Assembly: GCF_031127835.1 (NCBI RefSeq)
Contig: NZ_JARXHX010000009.1
Span: forward strand, 144,616-208,615
DNA from: Pelagicoccus sp. SDUM812002
GTDB lineage: Bacteria > Verrucomicrobiota > Verrucomicrobiia > Opitutales > Opitutaceae
Length of the DNA stretch: 64,000 nucleotides
Direction of reading: 5' to 3'
The first letter of the stretch is position 1; every line of letters begins with the position of its first letter. The notes below the pieces were generated by a model. It had not been told where the DNA came from. It saw nothing but the letters and a program-made list of their open reading frames with translations, and did no database searches. The position numbers and the translations under genes were made by a program. This document shows, in pieces, positions 1-8,919 of the stretch.

Positions 1-780
1 TTTGGATACGGGAAGTCCAGCTTGGTCTTCGCGAATTTGGCGGAAAATCCAAGGATTGCGAATAGCGTGGCGACCGACCATCACGCCGGCGGCGCCGGTA
101 TAGTCGAGTACCCAGCGGGCTTTGGTGGCGGAGGTGACGTCGCCGTTAGCCAAGACAGGGCACTTGATGCGTTCGCAGGCACGTTTGATGAAGTCATAGT
201 GGACTTCGCTGCGGTACATTTCCTTGACGGTACGTCCGTGCAGGCTGAGGAGGTCGACGTCGTGCTTGTTTACCAGATCGAGCACAGCGTCGAAATTATT
301 AGTATCGGAAAAACCGATACGCATTTTGACGGTGAAGAGACCCGGGACGGTTTCGCGCAGGGCGCCGAGAACTTGGTCGACTTTTTGCGGGTCGCGTAGG
401 AGTCCGCCGCCGCATTGCTTCTTGTACACAGTGGGGGAGGGACAGCCCATGTTGAGGTCGACGCCCGCGATAGGGTGGTCTTGCAGATCCTTTGCGGTAC
501 GGGTGAGGTGGTAGATATCCTCGCCGATCATTTGAGCGAAAACGGGGCGACCGGTATGGTTTTCCGTAACGGCTTCGAGGATGTGCTTCTCGAGGCGAGA
601 CTGGACGTGCACGCGGAAGTATTCGGTAACGAAATAGTCGGGAGCGCCGCAGCCAGCGATGACGGCCATAAACGGCTTGTCTGTGACGTCCTGCATGGGC
701 GCGAGGGCAGTGAGCGGCTGGCCGGCCTCGATAGGGGCAGGCAGGGGTGTTTGGGCTCTGCTGGCAGTTAGTTCGCTCAT
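1..780 (-). CDS. dus: tRNA-dihydrouridine synthase, 3' end beyond window
   Basis: Flavoenzyme that reduces specific uridines in tRNA to dihydrouridine in the cytoplasm. The minus-strand frame opens with ATG at 778-780 and is still open at base 1, so about 260 N-terminal residues are visible and the C-terminus is missing. Family landmarks seen are APMQDVTDKPF near residue 27 (FMN-binding start of the TIM barrel), NMGCPSP, which holds the catalytic cysteine of Dus enzymes, then KMRIGFSD and HGRTVKEMY further on. The gene follows the DUF1801 gene on the same strand with a 47-base gap, so the two may be cotranscribed. Which Dus subgroup it belongs to is not decided here. Confidence 0.93.
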   Translation of the reverse strand, partial: MSELTASRAQTPLPAPIEAGQPLTALAPMQDVTDKPFMAVIAGCGAPDYFVTEYFRVHVQSRLEKHILEAVTENHTGRPVFAQMIGEDIYHLTRTAKDLQDHPIAGVDLNMGCPSPTVYKKQCGGGLLRDPQKVDQVLGALRETVPGLFTVKMRIGFSDTNNFDAVLDLVNKHDVDLLSLHGRTVKEMYRSEVHYDFIKRACERIKCPVLANGDVTSATKARWVLDYTGAAGVMVGRHAIRNPWIFRQIREDQAGLPVSK

Positions 781-827
781 GAAGGCGGGGGTGATGAAGT
801 GGGAAGAGCGAAAAGTGAAGGGTGAAA

Positions 828-1244
828 TTACGTTTCGGAGCAGATCGGAGCTTTGGCGGTTCTGGCAATGAGTTCTTGCAAGACGGTCTCGTCGATGTCG
901 GCGAGGCGTTTAATGTTGAGGCAGCAGCTGCCGGGCTTGTACTTGCCGAGTTTTTGCAAGAGGCCTTGATGAGCGTCGAATCCAGCGTGGATGTAGAGGG
1001 ACAGGTACTGTTTGCGGGGCGAGATGCCGATGCGGAACCAGTCGCCTTCGCGGCCGCTGGCGTAGCGATAGTGGTAGCTGCCGAAGCCGATGATAGAGTC
1101 GCCCCACATCGCTGGCTTTTGCTTGGAGGCTATTTTCATCCAGCGGCAGAGGGTTTTGGCGTCCTTTCGCTTTTGAGGATCTTCGATGGAGTTAAGAAAG
1201 GCGGTAACGCTTTTGGTGTTTTTCTGAGTTTTGAGCTCGGCCAT
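828..1244 (-). CDS. DUF1801 (YdhG-like) domain protein
   Basis: Small cytoplasmic protein of 138 residues matching the DUF1801 pattern: an N-terminal stretch with repeated Lys and Thr, then an IEDPQKRKDAKTLCRWM helix, MWGDSIIGFGSYHYRYASG, and a C-terminal half with LSLYIHAGFD and ending in a DIDETVLQELI helix. The fold is the YjbR/YdhG type, whose biochemical role is largely unknown. It is the first gene of a possible two-gene minus-strand unit with dus. The region between it and the divergent polyketide cluster holds two strong inverted repeats, annotated separately. Confidence 0.85.
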   Translation of the reverse strand: MAELKTQKNTKSVTAFLNSIEDPQKRKDAKTLCRWMKIASKQKPAMWGDSIIGFGSYHYRYASGREGDWFRIGISPRKQYLSLYIHAGFDAHQGLLQKLGKYKPGSCCLNIKRLADIDETVLQELIARTAKAPICSET

Positions 1245-1287
1245 CTGCTGAACTTACGAGGCGGAGGTCGTCGGTGGCGAGGGGAAC

Positions 1288-1308
1288 TTGCTGGTGATCC
1301 ACCAGCAA
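1288..1308. repeat. perfect 9-bp inverted repeat in divergent intergenic region
   Basis: TTGCTGGTG and CACCAGCAA are exact reverse complements separated by three bases. The repeat lies between the divergent DUF1801 gene and the polyketide cluster. It could be an operator or a transcript hairpin; there is no T tract, so it is not a standard terminator. Confidence 0.6.
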
Positions 1309-1375
1309 CAGGCATTGCTTCCGCGTTGCGTATGCCGGGCCGAGTTTGCTTTTTGCTATCGCTCGAGTGGCGTTG

Positions 1376-1408
1376 ACGGTAGCGCGAGACTTGCTACCGT
1401 GGGTCTCA
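1376..1408 (+). promoter_or_regulatory. overlapping alternative hairpins ahead of the polyketide operon
   Basis: ACGGTAGC (1376-1383) and GCTACCGT (1393-1400) form a perfect 8-bp stem with a 9-base loop. GAGAC (1386-1390) can instead pair with GTCTC (1404-1408), directly before the ATG at 1409. The two pairings exclude each other. This is the geometry of a translation- or attenuation-type switch, but an ordinary repressor site is equally possible. Only the base pairing is seen; function is inference. Confidence 0.4.
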
Positions 1409-2065
1409 ATGTTGCGCGTTGTAAGACCCGAAATCCTGGATTCTCTTCCACACGATCATCCGGACGCGTTGCAAAACCGCAGGGAGTTGCGGACGATTAA
1501 CTGGCTGATGGGAAATTACCGCTGGCTGGCGCATCAGGCACGCCGTCGGCTCGAACCTAGGGTTCGAGCTTTGGAGCTGGGGGCTGGTTCGGGTGATTTG
1601 GTGCGTCGATTGCGTAGGGGAGGCGTGCCAATCGAACTGGATGGACTGGATCTTTGTCCACCCCCCGAAGATTGGGATGATGGCCGGAAATGGATACGAG
1701 AGGATTTGCAGGTGTTTGATGGATACGAAGGTTATCATGCGATCTTTGGTAACCTCATCTTGCATCAGTTTCCAGATGAGGTTTTGGGGCAGATGGGGCG
1801 TCGCATGAGAGTTGCGGCAAACCAGTTGTTTTTTTGCGAGCCGGCACGACGAAATTGTCACGTAGCGCAGTTTCGAGCGCTTTCGTTGCTGGGTAGGATG
1901 GGGCATGTTTCTCGCAACGATGGGGAGGTGAGCATTCGTGCTGGCTTTTTAGGCGATGAGCTTCCGCATTTGCTTGGTTTGACGAAGGAAGACTGGCGAT
2001 GGTCCTGCAAGACCGGCTTGCGTGGACAATACCTGATGGCGGCGTGGCGCGTCGGACCGTCATGA
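1409..2065 (+). CDS. class I SAM-dependent methyltransferase of the type III PKS cluster
   Basis: Predicted cytoplasmic methyltransferase of 218 residues. The SAM-binding motif I is LELGAGSGDLVRRL about 55 residues in, followed by an acidic LDLCPPP stretch where motif II is expected. The longer frame begins with TTG at 1346, inside the inverted-repeat region, so the first ATG at 1409 is preferred. Its stop overlaps the start of the next gene (ATGA, 2062-2065), which indicates translational coupling. It is the first gene of the methyltransferase, FAD oxidoreductase, type III PKS order seen in many bacterial polyketide loci, so it probably methylates the PKS product or a derivative. The substrate is unknown. 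Confidence 0.8.
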   Translation: MLRVVRPEILDSLPHDHPDALQNRRELRTINWLMGNYRWLAHQARRRLEPRVRALELGAGSGDLVRRLRRGGVPIELDGLDLCPPPEDWDDGRKWIREDLQVFDGYEGYHAIFGNLILHQFPDEVLGQMGRRMRVAANQLFFCEPARRNCHVAQFRALSLLGRMGHVSRNDGEVSIRAGFLGDELPHLLGLTKEDWRWSCKTGLRGQYLMAAWRVGPS

Positions 2066-3096
2066 GGAAAGGGGTACGTACTATCAAGATCGTAGGTGGC
2101 GGGCTCGCGGGCCTTTCGCTGGGGATAGCACTGCGGCGCCATGATGTGCCGGTAGCCATTCTCGAAGCTGGGCGCTATCCGCGGCACAAGGTGTGCGGCG
2201 AATTTATCGCAGGATTGTCGAAAGGGACCATGGAAAAGTTGGGGATCGTCGAGGAGTTGGCTGACGCAATCCCGCATCGCAACGTCGCATGGCTGCTCGA
2301 CGGTAAGGTCTTTCGCAGGGATCGGCTGCCGAGTGCCGCCCTCGGGATCTCACGCCATTTGCTCGACCAGCGGCTGGCCCTGCTTTTTCAGGATGCTGGC
2401 GGGCAGCTGGAAACAAAAAGCCGGGTGTCCGATCGAGCCGAAACGCGCGAGGGCTGGGTTTGGGCGACGGGTCGTCGTCGCGAGGGACGGCAATGGATAG
2501 GACTGAAAGCGCATTGCGAGGGGCTAGGGTTGGAGAGCGACCTAGAGGTTCACTTGGCCGAGAACGCCTATGTCGGCGCCTCTTGCGTGGAGGACGGGCG
2601 TGTTAACGTGTGTGGACTTTTTCGCTGTCGCGGGTTTAAGGGCGGGGGCCGCCAGTCGATCCTGGTCGACTCCTTGCGGGCGAGCGGGTTGGACCAGCTC
2701 GCTCAGCGCCTGGTCGAGTGTGAACTAGACGTTGAGAGCGCTAGTTCGGTGGCGGGACTCGGGTTTGGCGTGATGCCGAAGAAGGACCTCGGCTTACGAA
2801 TCGGGGACGCATTTGCCCTAATCCCCCCTTTCACCGGCGACGGTATGGCGATGGCGTTCGAGGGGGCGGCTGACGCATTGTATCCGGTGCTACGCTACGC
2901 CCGCGGCGAGCTGTCTTGGATCGAGGCAGAGCGTTTGGTAGACCGATGCTTACGGCGTCGTTTTCGGCGGCGGCTTGCGACGGCGCGGGCGATGCATCCT
3001 TTTCTCTATCGTCGGATGGGCCAAGCGGCATTTCGAATTTCCACTTCCTCACGCCTGCTTCCTTTTGAGCGGATCTTTCAACTTCTACACACCTAA
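2062..3096 (+). CDS. FAD-dependent oxidoreductase (geranylgeranyl reductase-like) of the PKS cluster
   Basis: Flavoprotein of 344 residues in the monooxygenase/reductase superfamily. The Rossmann dinucleotide motif IVGGGLAGLSLGIALRR sits close to the N-terminus, followed by EAGRYPRHKVCGEF, characteristic of the geranylgeranyl reductase-like branch, and a C-terminal FAD-contacting segment around GDAFALIPPFTGDGMAMAFE. A 21-codon longer frame exists, but ATG at 2062 overlaps the upstream stop and starts just before the FAD motif. Its place between a methyltransferase and a type III PKS suggests it hydroxylates or oxidises the polyketide. The exact reaction cannot be read from sequence. Confidence 0.85.
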   Translation: MRKGVRTIKIVGGGLAGLSLGIALRRHDVPVAILEAGRYPRHKVCGEFIAGLSKGTMEKLGIVEELADAIPHRNVAWLLDGKVFRRDRLPSAALGISRHLLDQRLALLFQDAGGQLETKSRVSDRAETREGWVWATGRRREGRQWIGLKAHCEGLGLESDLEVHLAENAYVGASCVEDGRVNVCGLFRCRGFKGGGRQSILVDSLRASGLDQLAQRLVECELDVESASSVAGLGFGVMPKKDLGLRIGDAFALIPPFTGDGMAMAFEGAADALYPVLRYARGELSWIEAERLVDRCLRRRFRRRLATARAMHPFLYRRMGQAAFRISTSSRLLPFERIFQLLHT

Positions 3097-3114
3097 ATTC
3101 ACGCTGGGGAACGC

Positions 3115-4200
3115 ATGGCGTACCCAATTATTGAAGACGTAAATATGTATCTACAATCGCTAGCCAACCACGTTCCACCCACGAGCTTTCGCCAAGCGGA
3201 GGTCTGGAATTTGTATCGAGATTCCAAAATGCCGCAGCTGCTGCGTCCTCGGTCCGCCTTTATCGTTGAGAAAGTTCTTACGGGGGAGAACGGCGTGGAC
3301 AAACGTCACTTCGCGCTGACGGATTTGAACGAGCTTTTAGAGATGGATGCGCAGGGTTTGAACAGGGCTTTCGAGCGTGAGGCACCAAAGTTGGCGACGA
3401 CGGCGCTGCTCGACGCGTTGGAGCAGGCAAGCCTGAAGCCGGACGAACTGGACGTTCTCATCGTGTGTACCTGCACTGGTTATATCTGTCCGGGAGTGGC
3501 GAGCCACGTCGCGGAACAAGCGGGACTGCGCGACGATGCCTACTTGCTCGATATAGTGGGGCAAGGCTGCGGGGCTGCGATTCCTTGTCTACGCAACGCG
3601 GCCGGTTTGATCGCAGGTGACGAGACCTTGCGCGTAGCGGTTGTAGCGGTGGAGATCTGTTCGGCCGCGTTCTATGTCGATGATAATCCAGGCGTCCTCG
3701 TGAGCGCTTGTCTTTTTGGGGATGGCGCGTCCGCCTCTATTTGGAACGGGAAGGCGAATGGCGGGCCAGGGTGGCGAGCGTTCGACTTCGATACGCTGCA
3801 CCTGCCCGAACAACGGCAGATCCTGCGCTTTGAAAACCAGGGAGGGAAGCTGCGTAATCGGCTTCACCGCAGCGTGCCGCAAAAGGTAGGCGAAGCGGTC
3901 GAGAGGCTCTTCAGGCGTTCTCTCGAACGGCGGCACGACCGTCGGGTCCGACAAGTGATTACGCATACCGGAGGGCGCGACGTTCTATTGGCGATCGAGG
4001 AGAGATTGCCCGAGTACGACCTTTCGCCGAGCAAAGCGGCTTTGAGGGATTATGGCAACATGAGCAGCCCCTCAGTCATGTTTGCGCTGGAAGCGTATTT
4101 GAAGAATGGTGACGCGAAGGGCGAGGCGCCAGGCGATCTATGGCTGAGCTCCTTCGGAGCGGGGTTTGCGGCGCATAGCTTTCGTCTTACCTGCGACTGA
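3115..4200 (+). CDS. type III polyketide synthase (chalcone/stilbene synthase family)
   Basis: Condenses malonyl-CoA onto an acyl-CoA starter to give pyrone- or resorcinol-type products. The protein has 361 residues, a normal family length. The Cys-His-Asn triad is visible: C152 in GQGCGAAIP, H284 in VITHTGGRDV and N315 in YGNMSSPS. ATG at 3115 is preceded by a GGGGA ribosome-binding site and lies 18 bases after the FAD oxidoreductase gene, so it is the third gene of the operon. Bacterial relatives in this arrangement make alkylpyrones or phenolic lipids. The acyl starter is not predictable here, and a long-chain product is only inferred from family habits. Confidence 0.93.
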   Translation: MAYPIIEDVNMYLQSLANHVPPTSFRQAEVWNLYRDSKMPQLLRPRSAFIVEKVLTGENGVDKRHFALTDLNELLEMDAQGLNRAFEREAPKLATTALLDALEQASLKPDELDVLIVCTCTGYICPGVASHVAEQAGLRDDAYLLDIVGQGCGAAIPCLRNAAGLIAGDETLRVAVVAVEICSAAFYVDDNPGVLVSACLFGDGASASIWNGKANGGPGWRAFDFDTLHLPEQRQILRFENQGGKLRNRLHRSVPQKVGEAVERLFRRSLERRHDRRVRQVITHTGGRDVLLAIEERLPEYDLSPSKAALRDYGNMSSPSVMFALEAYLKNGDAKGEAPGDLWLSSFGAGFAAHSFRLTCD

Positions 4201-4213
4201 CCTCTGCTTCGCT

Positions 4214-4804
4214 ATGATGCGTTTAACTGTTCGTTTTCGTTTCGCTTTGCTAGGGATCGCTGTTTGCCTGTCCCATTTCGGACTGGCCGAGAATGAGCGG
4301 TCTCTCGAGATCGACTACGATCGTTCGAAGATCGAAATCCGATCGGCGGCGATGGGGCTGGCTCCAGTGGCTTTCGAATTCGAGGAGTTCGCGGCTTGGG
4401 TATCTCTTTCCCCTGCCGAGCGGAAGCTTAGTGACGCACGATTTCGTTTCCTTTACTCGGACCTGACCAGCGGTCGAGAGAGTCGGGATCAGAGGACTTG
4501 GAAGTGGTTGGAGGTGGATAGGTTTCCCGATGGGGGCTTCGAGCTCGTGCGAATCGAGTCCCGAGGTGACGTCAAGGTAGCGGTGGGTACGCTGTTGTTG
4601 CACGGCGTCAGGCGGGAGGTGGAGTTTGTGTATTCACTGGAGGAAGACGGAGCGGGTAGTGCATTGCTAGCCGAGGCGACCATCGACTACCGCGATTGGG
4701 ACCTGCCGCTATTGCGCGTTTTTTTCATACCCATCGGCCCGGAACTGACGATCACCATCGAGGCGCGAGGAGTTTTGGAGAGCGCGCCCGACGAAGAGGT
4801 GTAG
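4214..4804 (+). CDS. YceI-like exported protein
   Basis: A 196-residue protein with a signal peptide (MMRLTVRFRFALLGIAVCL) and a likely cleavage site after the LSHFGLA segment. The mature part looks like the YceI lipid-binding barrel: an opening DYDRSKIEIRSAAMG strand and a segment with GTLLLHGVRREVEFVY, the strand pattern conserved in that family. YceI proteins bind isoprenoid or fatty-acyl molecules in the periplasm. It starts 13 bases after the PKS stop, so it is probably the fourth gene of the polyketide operon and may carry the lipid product or its precursor. That link is inference. Confidence 0.72.
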   Translation: MMRLTVRFRFALLGIAVCLSHFGLAENERSLEIDYDRSKIEIRSAAMGLAPVAFEFEEFAAWVSLSPAERKLSDARFRFLYSDLTSGRESRDQRTWKWLEVDRFPDGGFELVRIESRGDVKVAVGTLLLHGVRREVEFVYSLEEDGAGSALLAEATIDYRDWDLPLLRVFFIPIGPELTITIEARGVLESAPDEEV

Positions 4805-5126
4805 AGCAGCGGGCAAGCCCTGATTTCGATAGGGGAGAGTGTGGCAATGTGCACAGTATGAACCACATATTGCACTCCGGTGCCCTGTCTCGCTTCTATG
4901 TTTGGGCCGATCAGAAACCGTAGCCTCGCCACTGGGGTTGCCGGCAATGAACTGGTTCCCAATCGGGATTGGGGCGATACTTGACTGCTCTTAGAGCTGC
5001 TTTCTCAGGCGCTAAGGAAGTGAATGATAGAAGGGGGGCAAGGAGTGGCACTTGCTATGCTAATCATCCTCGACCGGCTTGAAGGTAAACGATAGGATTG
5101 GGAAAGCTCGGTTGGCGGAATAACGA
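4805..5126. other. intergenic region, no gene seen
   Basis: About 320 bases between the YceI-like gene and the transporter gene. No convincing reading frame, RNA gene or strong terminator is visible. It presumably holds the promoter of the transporter. Confidence 0.6.
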
Positions 5127-6215
5127 ATGAGAGATAGTATTAAGAGCTCCGGCGATATCGATGCGTCGAATGTCGCGAAGACGACTATGATCGTCGCGAG
5201 TATCAGTGCACTTGTGCTATTGCTCGGTTATCTGTTTGTAGCCGCGCTGCACTACTTTCTGCTTTTGTTTGCTGGAGTTTTGATTGCGAGCTTCTGGACC
5301 GGTATGGCTCGGTGGATCGTTGCGAAAACGGGTTGGCCGCACCTAGTCTCCTTGACCTTGGCCGTGTTGGGCTGCTTTGCGGTGTTAGTGGGGATTTTCT
5401 GGTATTTGGGTCCTGCCATCTCGGGTCAGTTCGACCAACTGTTCGAACGGTTGCCTTCGATGCTGGATACGGTGGAGGGCAAGTTTCGCGAGTACGAGTG
5501 GAGTCGGGAGCTCGTAAACATGGTCGCGAATGGCGAGGGGATGTCAGAGACGCCTCAGAAAATCGCTATGCAAGCCTTGGGCTTTGTGGGCACGACCTTC
5601 GGCTTTTTGGTGGATAGCGTGCTGGTGATCGCGTTGGCGCTTTTCATTTCCGCGAATCCGAAAATGTATAGGGACGGTTTGGCTTTGCTTTTTCCGAAAC
5701 GTAATCGTTCACGGATTAGCCATGCTTTGAATGCGTCGAGCTATACCTTGTTCATGTGGCTGGTCGGCAGGATCGTCGACATGACGATCTTGGGAGTCGC
5801 CACCGGTATCGGCCTCTGGGCGCTGGGTTTCGACCTCGCCTTGGCTCTGGCTATGCTGACGGCCTTGCTATGCTTTATTCCCAACATTGGCCCTGTCCTC
5901 TCGGTGGTGCCACCGGCTCTTGTCGCTGTATCGAATCCGGAACTACAGGTTTGGTGGGTGTTGGTTTTGTATGTGGTTATCCAGGTTCTGGAGAGCAACT
6001 TGCTGACGCCTTTGATCCAAGAGAAAGCAGTGGAAATGCCGCCTGCGCTGCTTCTCGTGATGCAGGTCGTGTTCGCCGCTGTCTTGGGTGGTTTGGGGTT
6101 GATGTTGGCGACGCCGATCGTCGCTGTGGCCCTTGTGCTGGTGAAGATGCTTTACGTGGAGGATGTGTTGGGTGAGCGGCTCGAACCAAAAGGTGAACTG
6201 GAAACCAATCCCTAG
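5127..6215 (+). CDS. AI-2E family transporter (PerM/TqsA-like)
   Basis: Inner-membrane protein of 362 residues with about seven to eight hydrophobic segments. Two adjacent helices open the protein (residues about 22-58). A long soluble insert with GQFDQLFERLPSMLDTVE follows the third. The C-terminal half carries the family hallmarks LLCFIPNIGPVLSVVPPALVA and LESNLLTPLIQEKAVEMPP. Members export diverse small molecules or ions, and autoinducer-2 export is proven for only a few, so the substrate is unknown. It appears to be a single-gene unit. Confidence 0.9.
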   Translation: MRDSIKSSGDIDASNVAKTTMIVASISALVLLLGYLFVAALHYFLLLFAGVLIASFWTGMARWIVAKTGWPHLVSLTLAVLGCFAVLVGIFWYLGPAISGQFDQLFERLPSMLDTVEGKFREYEWSRELVNMVANGEGMSETPQKIAMQALGFVGTTFGFLVDSVLVIALALFISANPKMYRDGLALLFPKRNRSRISHALNASSYTLFMWLVGRIVDMTILGVATGIGLWALGFDLALALAMLTALLCFIPNIGPVLSVVPPALVAVSNPELQVWWVLVLYVVIQVLESNLLTPLIQEKAVEMPPALLLVMQVVFAAVLGGLGLMLATPIVAVALVLVKMLYVEDVLGERLEPKGELETNP

Positions 6216-6369
6216 GGGTACGGCTTTTTGAACCTCTAACGCCGACCATGCGGAGATCGTCTCTTCGCCGAGATGGTTTTCCGAGGCAACTTTGATCGCA
6301 CCTCCAGTTTGCTCTCGCATAGCAAATGCGAGTTGCGGGAAAGCAGGAGGAGCGTTTTCATGCGAGGGT

Positions 6370-6969
6370 ATGGAACCCCAAGCGAGCTCTCCTCTCTCCC
6401 TTAACAGTTTCGTGGTCCAAGAGCATGTCGGCATGTTCAAGGCTGCGAACAATTTCGACATGTACGATCCGGCGACGGGCGCATTGGTGTTGGAGTGTCG
6501 CGAGGAAAAGCTGGGTGGCTTCACCAAGCTCTTGCGATTTACCGACTACAAGCGGATGACACCGTTTCACATTGAAATTAGAGAGCCGGGTGGAGAGACG
6601 GTCATCGAGATCAAGCGAGGCGTTTCCTTTCTCCTTTCCAATGTTGAGGTTTTTGATGGGAGCGGAGCTCTATTGGGTAGCTTCAAGCAGAAGTTTCTAT
6701 CAATCGGCGGCAAGTTCGACGTGTTCTCAGCGGAAGGAGAGGTTCTCTGTTCGTTGAAGGGCAAGTGGACTGGCTGGGACTTTTCTTTTGGAATCGACGG
6801 TGTGGAATTTGGGCATGTGAGTAAAAAATGGTCTGGATTCGGAAAAGAGTTATTCACATCGGCTGACAATTACATGCTGCAAATTAACCCTTCGCTCGAG
6901 GCGGATCACCCGTTGCGCAGGCTCATCATTGCGGCGGTGATGTGTATCGATATGGTGCTCAAGGAGTAG
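6370..6969 (+). CDS. LURP-one-related / scramblase-like protein
   Basis: Cytoplasmic or membrane-associated protein of 199 residues. The pattern is the Tubby-like/LURP-one fold: repeated beta strands with FVVQEHVGMFKAANNFDMY, YDPATGALVLECRE, then ISIGGKFDVFSAEGEVLCSLKG and WTGWDFSF strands, and a C-terminal hydrophobic helix (LRRLIIAAVMCIDMVL). Bacterial members are poorly characterised. I chose ATG at 6370 because the upstream 26 codons do not resemble the family. It is flanked by the transporter and a kinase without evident operon coupling. Confidence 0.68.
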   Translation: MEPQASSPLSLNSFVVQEHVGMFKAANNFDMYDPATGALVLECREEKLGGFTKLLRFTDYKRMTPFHIEIREPGGETVIEIKRGVSFLLSNVEVFDGSGALLGSFKQKFLSIGGKFDVFSAEGEVLCSLKGKWTGWDFSFGIDGVEFGHVSKKWSGFGKELFTSADNYMLQINPSLEADHPLRRLIIAAVMCIDMVLKE

Positions 6970-7159
6970 GCGGTCCTAGGTCTTCGCTATCGCCGAGGGG
7001 CCGCTCCTTTCTTGATTCCCCAAGGGTCTGATAATAAGACATGGATTACTTCGTTTGAAAAACAGAGATTTTTTGTTATCAATAATTCACTCCACGAAAG
7101 TGGGCAGGGCGAGCAGGCTAATCGAGCTAGCGCCCGTTTGAAATTTCGAATCCACTCTC

Positions 7160-8872
7160 ATGTCCGAGCAACCGTCGCTAGTCCAAGCTGTCACCTCCGA
7201 AAGCAGGTTGCTGGACACAGAACACGGATTGCTTGCTCGAAGGTTAGGAAAGCTACCCGGAATCGCTGCTATACTAGCTAAGTGTGTAGACATCGACGAT
7301 CTGTTGCAGAAAGCAGCCATGCGCGCCGGAGAGAGTCTAGGCTTTCGCCGAGTGGCCGTTTGGTTGTTGGACAAGGACGGTACCTTTGCGGTGGGGTCTC
7401 TCGGAGATTGCTTTGGAAAAAACTCAGAGGCGGTGCAAAATTATCGGCTACTAGATAAATCGGGCTACCTCCGGAGTCTGAAGGATGCATGGATGGAGTC
7501 GCCGCACTATATCCAACTATCGTCGGATAGTTCCGGTTCTGCATCTCGGCTTTTGGGTTTGGGCATTTCGCTGACGGCTCCAATCTTGATGAATGCAGAA
7601 ATCGTAGGGTTTGTTGGAGTGGCCGAGCCGGAAGGGACGGCGAGCGTCGACGAGGTCGCAGGTCCTTTGCTCTGTCAATTTGCCCAAGTTGTTTCTAGCG
7701 CAGTCTCAACTTTAAAGTTACGGGAGGAGCTGGAGCGTTCGAAGGCGGCTGTGGTGGAAGCTGAGCGGGTGCAGAGCGAATTTTTGGCAATGATGGGTCA
7801 TGAAGTTCGCACGCCTTTAAACGCGATGATGGGTTACGCCCAGTTGCTGGCGAGACGAGAAGTCGGAAGCGAAATCAAAGGAATCGCCAACACGATCGAA
7901 GAAAGCGGTCAGCATATGAAAGGGTTGATCGACAGCGTGCTTGAGTATTCCCACCTATCGAGCGGCGATCTTCGACGGTGGTACAAGCCTGGTGATCCCT
8001 TTGCGGTACTGGAGTCGACGGTACGGAGCTTCAAGGAGATGTACCGTAAAAAAGGCTTGGATCTGGGGTTCAGCTGGGAAGGCGATCCTGTTTCGGTTTT
8101 CTTCGATCCGATCAGCTTGCGCCAGGTATTAAGCAATCTATTGCAAAACGCCCTCAAGTTCACGGAAAAGGGAGGTGCCCACGTCAGAGCCTTCTCGCGC
8201 GCAGACAGTGAGTCGTCTAAGCTATTTATTGATGTTACGGATACGGGAATTGGTATCGATGAGGCTCATCAACGATCGATCTTTCAGCCTTTCCGACAGG
8301 TTGCCAAAGATCGAGATGGGGGAAGGAGTGGTATTGGCATGGGACTCGCGATCGTAAAGCGATTGGTCGAGGCCATGGGAGGTGCCATCACCTGTCGAAG
8401 TGGCGGCGAATCTGGCACAGTCTTTTCTATCAGCCTCACTTTCAACAATGCGATAACCCCCACCCATTCAGCGGACGAACGGGTTTCGCCGGACGAGAAA
8501 GCCGCATCTCGAGTTCTCATTGTGGAAGACGATGAGATTAATTTAGAGGTGCTTCGCTCGATGGCAAATTGTCTTGGATACGTGAATACCGATTCTGCTC
8601 GAAATGGGATAGAAGCTCGTGAGCTCCTCTCGGAGTATCCTTACGATATCGTTTTGATGGATGTGCAAATGCCTCGGATGGATGGTATCAGCCTGACTCG
8701 CATCGTGAGGTCAGGCGAGGTCAGCTCAATCAACCGGGAGGTGCCGATAGTCGGTGTGACCGCGTACACGAGCGAGCACGACCGAGACGAGTGCTTGACG
8801 GTCGGGATGAACGACTACTTGCCCAAGCCAATCATGCTCGATTCGCTCCGCAAGGTGATGGAGTTGGCTTGA
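7160..8872 (+). CDS. soluble GAF-domain hybrid histidine kinase
   Basis: Signal-transducing kinase of 570 residues with no membrane segment, so it senses an internal cue. A GAF-like domain (about 35-185) is followed by a short coiled coil, then the HisKA H-box with phospho-acceptor H214 in MMGHEVRTPLNAM. The HATPase domain has an N box (NLLQNALKFTEKGG) and G boxes DTGIGID and SGIGMGLAI. A C-terminal receiver (about 450-570) has phospho-acceptor D501 in VLMDVQMPRMDG and the conserved K in YLPKPI. No Hpt or DNA-binding partner is adjacent. The short proteins downstream may be part of the same transcript (47-base gap). Confidence 0.92.
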   Translation: MSEQPSLVQAVTSESRLLDTEHGLLARRLGKLPGIAAILAKCVDIDDLLQKAAMRAGESLGFRRVAVWLLDKDGTFAVGSLGDCFGKNSEAVQNYRLLDKSGYLRSLKDAWMESPHYIQLSSDSSGSASRLLGLGISLTAPILMNAEIVGFVGVAEPEGTASVDEVAGPLLCQFAQVVSSAVSTLKLREELERSKAAVVEAERVQSEFLAMMGHEVRTPLNAMMGYAQLLARREVGSEIKGIANTIEESGQHMKGLIDSVLEYSHLSSGDLRRWYKPGDPFAVLESTVRSFKEMYRKKGLDLGFSWEGDPVSVFFDPISLRQVLSNLLQNALKFTEKGGAHVRAFSRADSESSKLFIDVTDTGIGIDEAHQRSIFQPFRQVAKDRDGGRSGIGMGLAIVKRLVEAMGGAITCRSGGESGTVFSISLTFNNAITPTHSADERVSPDEKAASRVLIVEDDEINLEVLRSMANCLGYVNTDSARNGIEARELLSEYPYDIVLMDVQMPRMDGISLTRIVRSGEVSSINREVPIVGVTAYTSEHDRDECLTVGMNDYLPKPIMLDSLRKVMELA

Positions 8873-8919
8873 GCGGATTTCCCTTTCTCTTTCTAGGGAA
8901 TGGCATTTTCTTACTTTCG

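Noticed and set aside
299..868. Minus-strand open frame of 189 codons across the dus gene
   Set aside because: It lies in another frame over the convincing Dus coding sequence, and its product is rich in Arg and Pro without domain features.
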